From the NCBI GenBank assembly GCA_027071315.1, contig JALSUP010000148.1, forward strand, positions 1-58,243: a DNA stretch of 58,243 nucleotides, read 5' to 3'. The stretch comes from Sulfurovum sp. GTDB taxonomy: Bacteria > Campylobacterota > Campylobacteria > Campylobacterales > Sulfurovaceae. The notes under the pieces are model-generated. The model saw nothing but the letters and a program-made list of their open reading frames with translations. It had not been told where the DNA came from and did not search any database. The translations under genes and the position numbers were made by a program. Below are positions 16,057 to 24,919 of this stretch, one piece after another (the stretch's first letter is position 1; every line of letters begins with the position of its first letter).

Positions 16057-16151
16057 GTAGGTCGGGGTGTCCTCACCCCGACATTTGATTCGCATACAAT
16101 GATATGTGAATACGTTTAAATATTTGTCGGGGTAAGGGTACCCCGACCTAC
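16057..16151. repeat. REPIN, family B
   Basis: A 95-bp element from GTAG (16057-16060) to CTAC (16148-16151). The left hairpin 16061-16082 pairs GTCGGGGTG with CACCCCGAC. The right hairpin 16126-16147 pairs GTCGGGGTA with TACCCCGAC. The stem differs completely from family A, but the layout and length are the same. Its right end provides the TAG stop of mnmC. Confidence 0.85.
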
Positions 16152-17269
16152 AATTTACGACACCACTTCAAAAACAACCTGTCCGGAGTCACCCGTTTAT
16201 CCATCTCTTTTTTATTGACGATTAGATCGGCCAGCCATTCTGCCATCAACGGAGCGAAAACAAACCCTCTCCCCCCTACCCCGTTACAGATAAACAGATT
16301 GTCCAGGTGTGTCAATGCAGGCTTTGCACCCCTCACGATCTTTGGATAGGTTTCAAGCATGTACGGAACATCGATCACTCTTCCCGCCAAAGGAAAATAA
16401 TCCTTAGACCCTGCCCGCATCCCGCAAAAAGTCTCTTTAAGTTTAAAGTCGGAAGTATCTACCATAGTGGAAGCTGTTTCAAATAAACCTTTTAAAGGTT
16501 CACCGTCACAGGCGACACAGGGTTCTTTTCCCTTCACATGGGTGGCACCTATTTTGATGATACCCTTGACATTCGCAGAGACAGAGATACTTTTATGCAT
16601 ACTGACTTTTAGATCCAAACTGCTCTCATAGTCCCCCCGAGATCCCCAGGTACCCTTGACAGCCATATATCGCATATCGAAAAGGGTATTTTCGTAGCCG
16701 GTGGAAAGCACTATGTGCTTAGCGTTAAGCGTTAAGCGTTCAGCATTCAGAAGTTGCCAATTCTGACCGTCAAAACTAAGTTGGTCTACATTAAATTGTT
16801 GAAAAGGGACTTCTTTTGATATTGCCGTACAAAGTTCGGGAGCATCGCACACACCAGCCTCTTCAAAAAGAAAACTCTTTTCAGAATTTTGAATACCGAA
16901 AGCTTCAAGTTCTGCTTTCTCTACCCAAGTATATTGTGCATTATTATGAGGTTCATACACTTTAAATTTGAGTGCATCTTCCTCATCTTTAGGAATGCGT
17001 ATGACACCTGTCTGATGAAAATAGTCCGGAAAATGTCTAAGGTAGAAATCTTTAGCAAAATGAAAAGCTTCATTGGTCAGCGTTTGAAGAGGAGACCCTT
17101 TCCCGATCTTGGGAGAGACAAAAGCACCTGCTGCTCCGGAACCACCTGTAGCAGGTGTTGCAGAACGGTCGATCAACAGTACATTCTGCCCTTTTTGCTG
17201 TAACGTAAAAGCAGTACAGCATCCGGCGATGCCTGCGCCGATGACAATTGTATCGTAGTGTTTAGGCAT
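16148..17269 (-). CDS. mnmC: FAD-dependent oxidoreductase, MnmC C-terminal-domain type
   Basis: A D-amino-acid-oxidase-fold enzyme with an N-terminal FAD motif (TIVIGAGIAGCCTA, residues 7-20). The stretch GSGAAGAFVSPKIGKGSPLQTLTNEAF and the C-terminal GVGGRGFVFAPLMAEWLA match the oxidoreductase half of MnmC, which removes the carboxymethyl group from cmnm5s2U at the wobble position of tRNA. The methyltransferase half (MnmD) is absent, so this is a stand-alone 373-residue form. The TAG stop is supplied by the REPIN of family B. An internal heptamer array lies at 16723-16750. A generic amine oxidase is the alternative. Confidence 0.75.
   Translation of the reverse strand: MPKHYDTIVIGAGIAGCCTAFTLQQKGQNVLLIDRSATPATGGSGAAGAFVSPKIGKGSPLQTLTNEAFHFAKDFYLRHFPDYFHQTGVIRIPKDEEDALKFKVYEPHNNAQYTWVEKAELEAFGIQNSEKSFLFEEAGVCDAPELCTAISKEVPFQQFNVDQLSFDGQNWQLLNAERLTLNAKHIVLSTGYENTLFDMRYMAVKGTWGSRGDYESSLDLKVSMHKSISVSANVKGIIKIGATHVKGKEPCVACDGEPLKGLFETASTMVDTSDFKLKETFCGMRAGSKDYFPLAGRVIDVPYMLETYPKIVRGAKPALTHLDNLFICNGVGGRGFVFAPLMAEWLADLIVNKKEMDKRVTPDRLFLKWCRKL
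16723..16750 (-). repeat. Heptanucleotide tandem repeat inside mnmC
   Basis: On the minus strand four 7-base units follow one another: CTGAATG, CTGAACG, CTTAACG, CTTAACG. They encode part of LNAERLTLNA. The unit matches the CTGAACG array at 12828-12855. Because seven is not a multiple of three, gain or loss of one unit would shift the mnmC frame. Confidence 0.75.
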
Positions 17270-17271
17270 GC

Positions 17272-19320
17272 CTAAACCGTGATCTCTTTAATATCTGCAA
17301 TATCTTTAAAGGTTTTATAGACAGAAGCAATGGTATTGAGTCTGTTCTGTTTCAAATCTTTCTCTTCCGCATTGACCATCACATCATCAAAATAGGCATC
17401 GAGTTCTCTTTTGAGTCCAAAGAGGGCTTCAAACTGTGTTTTGTAATCAGCATAGTCCTGATTGATCACTTTTTCATAAGCATTGTAGAGACTCACTTCG
17501 GCATCTTCCCTGAACAAGGCAGTATCAATACTCAAATCAGCATCAAGATCGACATCTTTTGAAATGTTTGCCACACGCTTGAAAGTAGAGAACTGCTCTT
17601 TGAACGTATCTGAAGAGACGATCTCATTGAGTGCTGTTACTTTTTTAGCAATTTCATTAATGTCTCTTTCTCCCGAAGCCAATACTGCTGCGATCACGGA
17701 CGGGTTGGCATCGAGTGATTTATTAATACGCTCAATGATGAAATCTGTGAGCAGTTTGGTATCAAATTCATTGTAAGCCTCTTTCAGAAGTGCCACAACA
17801 TCATCAATATGGAAAGAGAGATCATACTCCGTCACGATACGGACAATACCGTTGACCGCACGACGAAGTGCAAAAGGATCTTTTGAACCTGTAGGGATCT
17901 TCCCTACAGAGAAGAGTCCCAAGAGGGTATCAAGTTTTGCAGACATGGCAACGATTGAAGAGAAGATGGATGAAGGAAGTTCTGCGCCTTCTCCTACAGG
18001 CATATACTGCTCTTTAATGGCAATATAAATGAGTGCATCTTCGCCAAGTGCTTTGGCATAGTAATACCCCATAAGTCCCTGAAGTTCTGTAAACTCATAG
18101 ACCATTTCAGACATAAGGTCTGCTTTGGCCAGGTTGACTGCTCTGTCCATGGCTTTTTCCAGTTCAGAAGCACTTTTACCTGTCTCTTTTTCAAGTTTGT
18201 CCATGTAAAGGGCAAGCAGACGGATGGCAATGTTTTTCTCTCTGACGATCTTGTCTGCCAAAGTCCCCAGTCCGTCAATGAACTGTACTTTTTCGAGACC
18301 ATCCGTTGAGAGGCCGTTTTTCAAGTCATTCTGGTAGAAGAAAAGTCCATCTGCCAAACGTGGTTTAAGGACACGTTCATTCCCCGCGACTACTTTGGAG
18401 TAGTCATCCGTATAGGCATTGGAAACCACAACAAATTTGTTGGCGATTTTTCCGTTTTCAAACACAGGAAAATAACGCTGATGCTCTTTCATGGAAGTGA
18501 TGATGACTTCAGGCGGCAATTCCAAAAAGAGTTCATCAAAAGTACCCACCAGGGCTTTAGGGTTTTCCGTAATAGCCACGACTTCAGCAAGCAGAGAAGC
18601 ATCTCTCTCTATGACAATGTGATGTTCTGCTTCCAGCGCATCAAACTCAGACAAGATCACAGACTCTCTCTGCTTTGGCTCCAACATAACTGCACCTTCA
18701 GCAAGGATGTTTTCATAGGCATCAATCGTCGGCACCTCTACAGCATCATAACTGACCATACGGTGTACATAGGTTTTGGTATCTGACTTGACGCCAAAGA
18801 GTTCAACGTTAACGGAGTTTTCACCCATTCTTACCTGTAACCATCTGACAGGACGGATGTACTCGTCTGAACGGCTTCCCCAACGCATCATTTTTCCAAA
18901 AGCCATAGAGGCGATCCACTTCTCGATCATCTCCTGAAGTAAAGCAGAAGTCTCTTCACCCTTCTCCTCTTTTTTAAAGTAAAGCACCTCTTTACCGTTC
19001 TTCTCTCCTCGTCCCAGAGCTTCAAAGTCCACACCGCATTTACGGGCAAAGCCTTCTGCCGCTTTTGTCGGTACACCCTCTTTTATGGCAGCAACAAGCG
19101 GTGGTCCAAAAAACTCTACAGTACTGTCTTCCTGTTTGACAGGCATAGCAGCATGTTTCAAAACCAGTCTTCTCGGAGTATAAATAAATTCAAAATCATT
19201 TGAAAGTTTATAGTCTTCTAAAATGTTTTTCCAGGATTTTTCAATAGTGTTGACGATTTTAAGTAGGGGGATAGCAGGAAGTTCTTCTACGCCGATTTCA
19301 ATAAGTAGTGCTTGTGTCAT
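17272..19320 (-). CDS. glyS: Glycyl-tRNA synthetase beta subunit
   Basis: Beta chain of the heterotetrameric bacterial GlyRS. It recognises tRNA-Gly, while the alpha chain (glyQ, not in this window) makes glycyl adenylate. The N-terminus LLIEIGVEELPA is canonical. Further family blocks include MRWGSRSDEYIRPVRWL, the degenerate HD-type region, and GSKDPFALRRAVNGIVRI. The C-terminal anticodon-binding region ends near DIKEITV. The 682-residue length is normal. The gene is two bases upstream of mnmC and is probably co-transcribed with it. Confidence 0.96.
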   Translation of the reverse strand: MTQALLIEIGVEELPAIPLLKIVNTIEKSWKNILEDYKLSNDFEFIYTPRRLVLKHAAMPVKQEDSTVEFFGPPLVAAIKEGVPTKAAEGFARKCGVDFEALGRGEKNGKEVLYFKKEEKGEETSALLQEMIEKWIASMAFGKMMRWGSRSDEYIRPVRWLQVRMGENSVNVELFGVKSDTKTYVHRMVSYDAVEVPTIDAYENILAEGAVMLEPKQRESVILSEFDALEAEHHIVIERDASLLAEVVAITENPKALVGTFDELFLELPPEVIITSMKEHQRYFPVFENGKIANKFVVVSNAYTDDYSKVVAGNERVLKPRLADGLFFYQNDLKNGLSTDGLEKVQFIDGLGTLADKIVREKNIAIRLLALYMDKLEKETGKSASELEKAMDRAVNLAKADLMSEMVYEFTELQGLMGYYYAKALGEDALIYIAIKEQYMPVGEGAELPSSIFSSIVAMSAKLDTLLGLFSVGKIPTGSKDPFALRRAVNGIVRIVTEYDLSFHIDDVVALLKEAYNEFDTKLLTDFIIERINKSLDANPSVIAAVLASGERDINEIAKKVTALNEIVSSDTFKEQFSTFKRVANISKDVDLDADLSIDTALFREDAEVSLYNAYEKVINQDYADYKTQFEALFGLKRELDAYFDDVMVNAEEKDLKQNRLNTIASVYKTFKDIADIKEITV

Positions 19321-19359
19321 TTGGAGTGTCCTATGGTAAGGTCATTTTCATCCTAAAAC

Positions 19360-19381
19360 GTAGGGTTGGCTTCAGCCGACC
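19360..19381 (+). repeat. Solo REP, family C
   Basis: GTAG (19360-19363) is followed by GGTTGGCTTCAGCCGACC (19364-19381), the same unit as at 10348 and 14497 but on the plus strand. It lies between glyS and the small membrane-protein gene upstream of it. Confidence 0.8.
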
Positions 19382-19438
19382 ATCGATCCGAACGAAAAAT
19401 TTTAATAAGATTTTATCCAAATCTTGGTAAATGGGGGT

Positions 19439-19633
19439 TTAGTCTTTATTCTTGTCTTCGGCTGCCTTCTCTTCATCGCTGGAAGAGACATAATCATCTT
19501 CATATTCATCTACCAGGTCTTTACGTCTCTGCTCTTCATCAAATTTTGATAAAAAGTTGTTTCGTATGATGGTAAAGGTCATATAGGCAAAAAGAATGGC
19601 CACCACAATATACAGATAATCTCCAAATGACAT
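19439..19633 (-). CDS. Small single-span membrane protein
   Basis: A 64-residue protein with one hydrophobic helix (YIVVAILFAYMTFTII, about 7-22). A highly charged soluble tail follows, rich in D, E and K (DEEQRRKDLVDEYEDDYVSSSDEEK). The ATG directly follows the TAA of trmL, so it is the second gene of that operon. No family is recognised. The layout recalls the short membrane proteins often found with respiratory or secretion complexes, but nothing here supports a specific role. Confidence 0.65.
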   Translation of the reverse strand: MSFGDYLYIVVAILFAYMTFTIIRNNFLSKFDEEQRRKDLVDEYEDDYVSSSDEEKAAEDKNKD

Positions 19634-20128
19634 TTACTTCTCCTCCAATGAATTTTCTATGGTGATCTTTTCAAATCCTTCATAGTTTTGACGCAGGGCA
19701 TCATAAATGACCACACCGACAGAGACCCCAAGGTTCAGGCTTCTGCCTTTACCGCCCATAGGAATGGTGATGCATTGTTCCGGGTGTGCCAGAAGGACCT
19801 TTTCATCGATACCTTTGGTTTCAGATCCGAAAAGGATGTAGTCATCTTTTTTGAAGGGGGCATTGAAGTAAAGGTTATCTGTTTTGGTCGTTGACATATA
19901 GCTGTTCTTTGTAATAGGATGCTCTTTTAAAAAGTCTTCAAAACTTTCCCAGACGATCAGGTCCAGATCTTTCCAGTAGTCAAGCCCTGCACGTTTAACG
20001 GCTTTATCATCAATGTCAAAGCCAAGGGGTTTTATAAGGTGCAAGGTCGCACCTAAATTGACGCATAGACGTCCTATGGTACCTGTGTTTGGTGGGATCT
20101 GGGGTTCTACTAATACGATATTGAACAT
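19634..20128 (-). CDS. trmL: tRNA (cytidine(34)-2'-O)-methyltransferase
   Basis: A SPOUT-fold methyltransferase that 2'-O-methylates the wobble nucleotide of tRNA-Leu isoacceptors. The minimal 164-residue form starts FNIVLVEPQIPPNTGTIGRLCV. The knot motifs are LFGSETKGI and IPMGGKGRSLNLGVSVGVVIYDALRQ. It has no separate RNA-binding domain, as is typical of TrmL homodimers. A small membrane-protein gene follows without a gap. The upstream gap (20129-20315) is unusually structured. Confidence 0.92.
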   Translation of the reverse strand: MFNIVLVEPQIPPNTGTIGRLCVNLGATLHLIKPLGFDIDDKAVKRAGLDYWKDLDLIVWESFEDFLKEHPITKNSYMSTTKTDNLYFNAPFKKDDYILFGSETKGIDEKVLLAHPEQCITIPMGGKGRSLNLGVSVGVVIYDALRQNYEGFEKITIENSLEEK

Positions 20129-20205
20129 TATTTCATCCTCTTTTAAAGTAGTGTTTTATTTTTTACAACTTACCCATACATGTAACTTGTGGCGTTGTTT
20201 CTCTC

Positions 20206-20298
20206 CTTACTTTTCTAGAAAAGTAAGCAAAAGTCGTCGCTGTTCTCAAATCGCTTCGCTTTCAAGGGTGTTCACAGCGACAGGCACGCTATCGCGTG
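20206..20298. repeat. Highly structured intergenic region
   Basis: Three inverted repeats lie in a row between purU and trmL. The first is a perfect 22-base palindrome (CTTACTTTTCT mirrored, 20206-20227). The second is GTCGCTGT (20236-20243) with ACAGCGAC (20274-20281). The third is CACGC (20285-20289) with GCGTG (20294-20298). It has no GTAG foot and so differs from the REP families. It may be the purU terminator or the trace of another mobile repeat. Confidence 0.5.
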
Positions 20299-20315
20299 AT
20301 TTGATGGAGGATTTT

Positions 20316-21152
20316 TTAAAATATGACTGTTTTGTTTCCGTTTACAAAGACTCTGTCTTGTAGAACCAGAGCCAAAGCTCTTGAAAGTACAATCTTTTCT
20401 CCGTCTCTCCCTGCTCTCTGCATATCTTTCCATGAAAGTCTGTGATTGACGGGGATGACATCCTGGGCGATGATCGGGCCTTCGTCGAGGTCGTCGGTGA
20501 CAAAGTGTGCCGTCGCACCGATGATCTTTACACCACGTTCAAAGGCTTGTTTATAGGGATTTGCTCCAATAAATGCCGGCAGGAATGAGTGGTGGATGTT
20601 GATGATCTGCTGCGGGTAGGCTTTAACGAATGTCGGTGTCAGTATACGCATATATTTGGCAAGGACAATAAAATCAAAGGTATGCGCATCTATACGCTCC
20701 ATCACTTTTTCTTCATGTGCTTCACGACTCAAATCTTCAGCAGGCACATGGTAAAAAGGAATGTCAAAACGTTCGACCAGATCTTTTAAAGTATCATGAT
20801 TGGCAATGACACATTCAATCTCTGCCCCCAGTTCTCCGTCGGCATAACGGATGAGTATATCACCCAGGGCATGAGACTCTTTGGTTGCCAAAATGACGAC
20901 CTTTTTGTCTTTGGGTTCGATGACACGGATATGTGCATCTTTGGGAGCGACAAGTTTCAGCTCTGCCAGTAACTCTGCCACATCGAACAGACCCGTGACG
21001 ACGGTACGCATAAAGAAACGTCCTGCCTCTTTATCGACGAATTCGCGGTTATTGTCAATATTCAGGTCTCTGTCGTAAAATACCTTGGAGATCTTATAAA
21101 CCAATCCTTTGGCATCAGCACAATCAATGAGAACCCTTGCTCGCTTTTCCAT
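20316..21152 (-). CDS. purU: Formyltetrahydrofolate deformylase
   Basis: Hydrolyses 10-formyl-tetrahydrofolate to formate and tetrahydrofolate, balancing the one-carbon pool and supplying formate for PurT. An N-terminal ACT domain (about 1-85, ARVLIDCADAKGLVYKI) is followed by the formyltransferase fold. The catalytic asparagine-histidine region is INIHHSFLPAFIGANPY, and the aspartate is in DLDEGPIIAQDVI. The 278-residue length is normal. AGGG precedes the ATG within the end of leuB, so it is the third gene of a leuD-leuB-purU unit. Confidence 0.95.
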   Translation of the reverse strand: MEKRARVLIDCADAKGLVYKISKVFYDRDLNIDNNREFVDKEAGRFFMRTVVTGLFDVAELLAELKLVAPKDAHIRVIEPKDKKVVILATKESHALGDILIRYADGELGAEIECVIANHDTLKDLVERFDIPFYHVPAEDLSREAHEEKVMERIDAHTFDFIVLAKYMRILTPTFVKAYPQQIINIHHSFLPAFIGANPYKQAFERGVKIIGATAHFVTDDLDEGPIIAQDVIPVNHRLSWKDMQRAGRDGEKIVLSRALALVLQDRVFVNGNKTVIF

Positions 21153-21159
21153 TTAAACC

Positions 21160-22227
21160 CTAACGACTGGCGTAGTCAGCAATGATGTCACCCATTTCTG
21201 TACAGGTACAGATCTCTTTGGCATCATAGTCACCAAGATCACCGGTTCTGTAACCTTCTGACAATGCTTTTTTAATAGCATCATCAATTTTGTCTGCTGC
21301 TTCATTTTCATTCAATGCATAACGCAGTAACATGGAAGCAGAAGAGATGGTCGCTAACGGATTGGCGATCCCCTGCCCTGCAATGTCCGGTGCAGAACCA
21401 TGGATAGGCTCAAACAGTCCAACACCTTTTCCAGTACTGGCAGAAGGTAACAGTCCGATTGAACCCGAAAGCATAGAAGCGGCATCTGAAAGGATATCTC
21501 CAAAAATGTTTCCTGTTAAAATGACATCAAACTGTTTTGGATCACGAATGAGTTGCATGGCAGCATTGTCAACATACATATGCGAAAGTTCTACTTCCGG
21601 GTAATCTTTGGCTACCTCTTCAACGATCTCTCTCCAGAACTGGCTCACTTCAAGCACATTTGCCTTGTCCACAGAACAGACACGCTTGTCACGTTTCATG
21701 GCAATATCAAAAGCAACAAGTGCAATACGTTTGACCTCTTCTCTTGTATAGATCATCGTATTGAATGCTTTGTCTTCATGTAACTCTCTTGGCTGACCAA
21801 AATAGATACCGCCTGTCAATTCACGCACCACCATAATATCCACACCCTGAATAACCGCAGGTTTCAAGCTTGAAGCATTCACAAGTTCGTCATAGACCAT
21901 CGCCGGTCTGAGGTTTGCGAAAGTTCCCATCTCTTTACGGAGACCCAAAAGTCCTGTCTCAGGACGCAAGTGTCTCTCCAGATTATCCCATTTTGGTCCG
22001 CCGATGGCACCGAAAAGCACAGCATCACATTTTTTGACACCCTGAATGGTCTCTTCCGGTAATGGCACGCCTGTTGCATCAATGGCTGCACCGCCAAGAA
22101 GCATCTCTTCATACTTAAGGTTAAACCCTTCTGTCACAGAAACAGCATCGAGTACTTTAATGGCTTCATCTATGATCTCGGGACCGATCCCGTCACCTTT
22201 GATCACACCAATTTTATAATTTTTCAT
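21160..22227 (-). CDS. leuB: 3-isopropylmalate dehydrogenase
   Basis: NAD-dependent oxidative decarboxylation of 3-isopropylmalate in leucine synthesis. The N-terminus [15 protein letters not shown] is canonical, as are the arginine loop [14 protein letters not shown], the metal-binding aspartates in [13 protein letters not shown], and [21 protein letters not shown]. The 355 residues match the bacterial family. It starts two bases after the leuD stop, with GGAG inside leuD. Confidence 0.97.
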   Translation of the reverse strand: MKNYKIGVIKGDGIGPEIIDEAIKVLDAVSVTEGFNLKYEEMLLGGAAIDATGVPLPEETIQGVKKCDAVLFGAIGGPKWDNLERHLRPETGLLGLRKEMGTFANLRPAMVYDELVNASSLKPAVIQGVDIMVVRELTGGIYFGQPRELHEDKAFNTMIYTREEVKRIALVAFDIAMKRDKRVCSVDKANVLEVSQFWREIVEEVAKDYPEVELSHMYVDNAAMQLIRDPKQFDVILTGNIFGDILSDAASMLSGSIGLLPSASTGKGVGLFEPIHGSAPDIAGQGIANPLATISSASMLLRYALNENEAADKIDDAIKKALSEGYRTGDLGDYDAKEICTCTEMGDIIADYASR

Positions 22228-22229
22228 AC

Positions 22230-22721
22230 TTACGCTCCTGCTTTTATTTCATTTTTTGCAAACTCAATGAGTCCGCCTGCATTCACCAACTCCTGCATAA
22301 AATCAGGAATAGGTGTGAATTTATAGGTTTTTGCCTGTGACACATTGATCACTTCACCGGCCTTCATATCAATTCTGACAGTATCGCCTTCATTGATCTC
22401 TGCTGCCTCTTCCAATTCGAAGATCGGCAGTCCCATATTGAATGCATTTCTGTAAAAAATACGTGCGAATGTCGGAGCAATGACCGCTGAAATACCTGCT
22501 GCCTTAATGGCAATAGGTGCATGCTCACGGCTTGAACCGCAACCAAAATTCTCTCCGGCAACAATAATGTCACCTTCTTTAATTTTAGAAACAAACTCCG
22601 GGTCTGCATCTTCCATCACATGTTTTGCCAATGCTGCCGGCTCTGAAGTATTAAGATATCTTGCTGCGATGATCAGGTCCGTATCGACGTTGTCACCAAA
22701 TTTCCAAACTTTACCTTGCAA
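22230..22721 (-). CDS. leuD: 3-isopropylmalate dehydratase small subunit
   Basis: Small (swivelling) subunit of isopropylmalate isomerase. It needs LeuC, which is not in this window. Signatures are [20 protein letters not shown] and [21 protein letters not shown]. The 163 residues match the archaeal-type short family. The start is TTG 22721, preceded by AAGGATG. An ATG five bases upstream is in a different frame and gives only five codons (MKLAR). A TATAATCGCG promoter lies about 47 bases upstream. Confidence 0.95.
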   Translation of the reverse strand: MQGKVWKFGDNVDTDLIIAARYLNTSEPAALAKHVMEDADPEFVSKIKEGDIIVAGENFGCGSSREHAPIAIKAAGISAVIAPTFARIFYRNAFNMGLPIFELEEAAEINEGDTVRIDMKAGEVINVSQAKTYKFTPIPDFMQELVNAGGLIEFAKNEIKAGA

Positions 22722-22767
22722 GTTTCATCCTTATAAACGGGAAGTAAATTCCCTTAAAATTTTCGCG

Positions 22768-22773
22768 ATTATA
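22768..22773 (-). promoter_or_regulatory. -10 box of the leuD-leuB-purU unit
   Basis: The minus strand reads TATAATCGCGAAAA here, giving a leader of about 40 bases before the leuD TTG. Confidence 0.6.
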
Positions 22774-22825
22774 GCTAAAAAAATGAAAATTAACAAATTT
22801 ACGCACTTTTTTAATAAAATTTCGG

Positions 22826-22831
22826 TATAAT
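22826..22831 (+). promoter_or_regulatory. -10 box of rpoD
   Basis: TATAAT preceded by an A/T-rich tract in place of a clear -35 box. It implies a 5' leader of about 100 bases before the rpoD ATG, with a small hairpin (ACGGA and TCCGT) near 22897-22912. Confidence 0.55.
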
Positions 22832-22937
22832 CCTACCTTAATAAAAACTTTGGAAATATTCACGATTCCCAATCCACTGCACTACTAATTTGAAAACGGA
22901 CAATGCTCCGTAATTTAGCTACAAAACAAGGATCCCA

Positions 22938-24797
22938 ATGGCTGCAAAAGACAGTATGAAAAATATAGAAGCGTTATTCAAGTCTAAAAAAAAGGCTGAT
23001 GTTGTCACTCTGGAGAACATTGCAAAAGAGTTTACAAAAGCCCCTACAGCAGCACAGGCAAAAAAGATACACAAATTTGCAAACGATGCGAAAGTGGAAG
23101 TCATTTCTGCTTCAGAGTTTGCACAGTTCATGTCTGAAAAAGAGGCAAAGAAAAGAGCCGATGCCAGAAAAAAACGTGCCGAAGGCGGAGAAGAAGATGA
23201 ATTTGACCTTCATAAAGAGAAAGAGCTACTGGAGTGGAGCCGTTCTGACTCACCTGTCAGAATGTACCTGCGTGAAATGGGAAAGATCCCTCTTCTGACC
23301 AAAGAAGAAGAAGTTGATCTCTCTATGCGTATTGAAGAGGGTGAAGACATCATCATCGATGCTATCTGTTCTGTTCCTTACCTCATTGGGTATATCTTGA
23401 ACTATAAAGAGCCTTTGCTTAACCGTGAAAGACGTGTAAAAGAGCTTTTCAAGAGTTTTGAAGATGAAAAAGCAGACACAAGCGACAAAGAAGAGAGTAC
23501 GGACGATGCAGCTGCTGAGACGACTACAAAAGAAGCACCAAAAGACAATAAACGTGTCAAGCAGGTCATTGAAAGTTTCAAAAAACTTGAAAAAGCCAAA
23601 AAAGAGTGGATGAAAGCACGTGATGATCTTGAAACATTTATGGAGACTGAAACAGACCCTGTTAAAATTTTACATGAACGTTTGAAAATCGCCTTCAAAA
23701 AAGAGCAGCTTAAAGCCGCACTTCTGGACCTTGGTCCAACGTCAAAACTCATTAACGAACTTGTAAAAGCCATGGAAACAGCACTCACTTCTGATGACTC
23801 TTTCGACAAAGAGTTAAAGAGACTTGAGTACAAACTCCCCCTTTTCAATGAAACACTTAAAGAGAATCACCAGAAGATACTCGATAACATCATTGATATG
23901 GACAAAGATGACATCATTGATGCCGTACCGGAAACCACAATGGTCTCTACCTATGTCGAGATCAAGAAACTCTTTGAGACCAGAGAAGCCAGTAAAGGCG
24001 GATTTGACCTTTCAGAAGAAAAACTGAAAGACATCCTCAACCAGATCCGTCAGGGTAAAGCAAAATCGGAAGTAGCAAAAACACGTATGGCAAAATCAAA
24101 CCTTAGACTGGTTGTTTCTATTGCCAAGCGATACACGAACAGAGGCTTACCCTTCCTTGACCTCATTCAGGAAGGTAACATCGGACTGATGAAAGCCGTT
24201 GATAAGTTTGAGTATGAAAAAGGGTACAAGTTTTCAACCTATGCAACGTGGTGGATCAGACAAGCAATTTCACGTGCCATTGCAGACCAGGCGAGAACCA
24301 TCCGTATTCCTATTCACATGATTGAGACGATCAACCGTATTAACAAGATCATCAGAAAGCATCTTCAGGAAACGGGTAAAGAGCCAGACCTTGATACCAT
24401 TGCAGAAGAAGTTGGACTTTCGGTTGACAAAGTGAAGAATGTTATTAAGATCACCAAAGAGCCTGTTTCTCTTGAAACACCGGTCGGTGATGAAGATGAC
24501 GGTAGATTTGGAGACTTCATTGAAGACAAAACCACTTTGAGCCCAACCGATGTCGTACTGAAAGATGACCTCAACAACCAGATCGATGATGTCCTTGACC
24601 AACTCAATGAAAGAGAAAAAGCCGTTATCCGTATGCGTTTCGGTCTGCTTGAAGATGAGAGTGACAGAACATTAGAAGAGATCGGTAAAGAGCTCTCAGT
24701 CACAAGAGAGAGAGTCAGACAAATTGAATCTTCTGCTATTAAAAAGTTGAAACACCCTAAAGTCGGGCGTAAACTTAAAAATTATATCGAAGAGTAA
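22938..24797 (+). CDS. rpoD: RNA polymerase sigma factor RpoD (sigma-70)
   Basis: The housekeeping sigma factor. Region 1.1 occupies about the first 80 residues and region 1.2 lies in [21 protein letters not shown]. The non-conserved region carries an acidic, Thr-rich insert (about residues 175-200). Region 2 is [23 protein letters not shown] with the -10-binding [18 protein letters not shown]. Region 4 is [20 protein letters not shown], contacting the -35 element. The 619-residue length is normal. AAGGATCCCA directly precedes the ATG. The gene is monocistronic and is followed by a REP pair that may serve as its terminator. Confidence 0.97.
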   Translation: MAAKDSMKNIEALFKSKKKADVVTLENIAKEFTKAPTAAQAKKIHKFANDAKVEVISASEFAQFMSEKEAKKRADARKKRAEGGEEDEFDLHKEKELLEWSRSDSPVRMYLREMGKIPLLTKEEEVDLSMRIEEGEDIIIDAICSVPYLIGYILNYKEPLLNRERRVKELFKSFEDEKADTSDKEESTDDAAAETTTKEAPKDNKRVKQVIESFKKLEKAKKEWMKARDDLETFMETETDPVKILHERLKIAFKKEQLKAALLDLGPTSKLINELVKAMETALTSDDSFDKELKRLEYKLPLFNETLKENHQKILDNIIDMDKDDIIDAVPETTMVSTYVEIKKLFETREASKGGFDLSEEKLKDILNQIRQGKAKSEVAKTRMAKSNLRLVVSIAKRYTNRGLPFLDLIQEGNIGLMKAVDKFEYEKGYKFSTYATWWIRQAISRAIADQARTIRIPIHMIETINRINKIIRKHLQETGKEPDLDTIAEEVGLSVDKVKNVIKITKEPVSLETPVGDEDDGRFGDFIEDKTTLSPTDVVLKDDLNNQIDDVLDQLNEREKAVIRMRFGLLEDESDRTLEEIGKELSVTRERVRQIESSAIKKLKHPKVGRKLKNYIEE

Positions 24798-24810
24798 TTT
24801 TAATCTTAAA

Positions 24811-24883
24811 GGGCACCCACAAGGGATGCCCCTACAATATTTTATACAATCCAAACCTGTAGGGGTGCCCCTTGTGGGTACCC
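24811..24883. repeat. REP pair, family D, tail to tail
   Basis: The left unit (24811-24831) pairs GGGCA with TGCCC and an inner CCC with GGG, and is followed by CTAC (24832-24835). The right unit has GTAG (24859-24862), then GGGTGCCCCTTGTGGGTACCC (24863-24883). Here the GTAG feet face each other, the reverse of the REPIN layout. It lies 14 bases after the rpoD stop and could act as a terminator in either direction. Confidence 0.75.
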
Positions 24884-24919
24884 TTTCAACAAGCTCCAAA
24901 ATCAGGAGAACCATCCAAC

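Noticed and set aside
22697-22732. leuD leader peptide (MKLAR)
   Set aside because: The five-codon frame overlaps the leuD start, has no run of leucine codons and no attenuator hairpin; it is most likely chance.
23402-23848. Ser-rich open frame antisense to rpoD
   Set aside because: The Ser/Leu-rich protein is the mirror of Lys/Glu-rich rpoD coding sequence; there is no start signal.
24872-24919. N-terminal extension of the CinA-like protein
   Set aside because: The extra 16 codons begin inside a REP hairpin and a good ribosome-binding site precedes the internal ATG at 24920.
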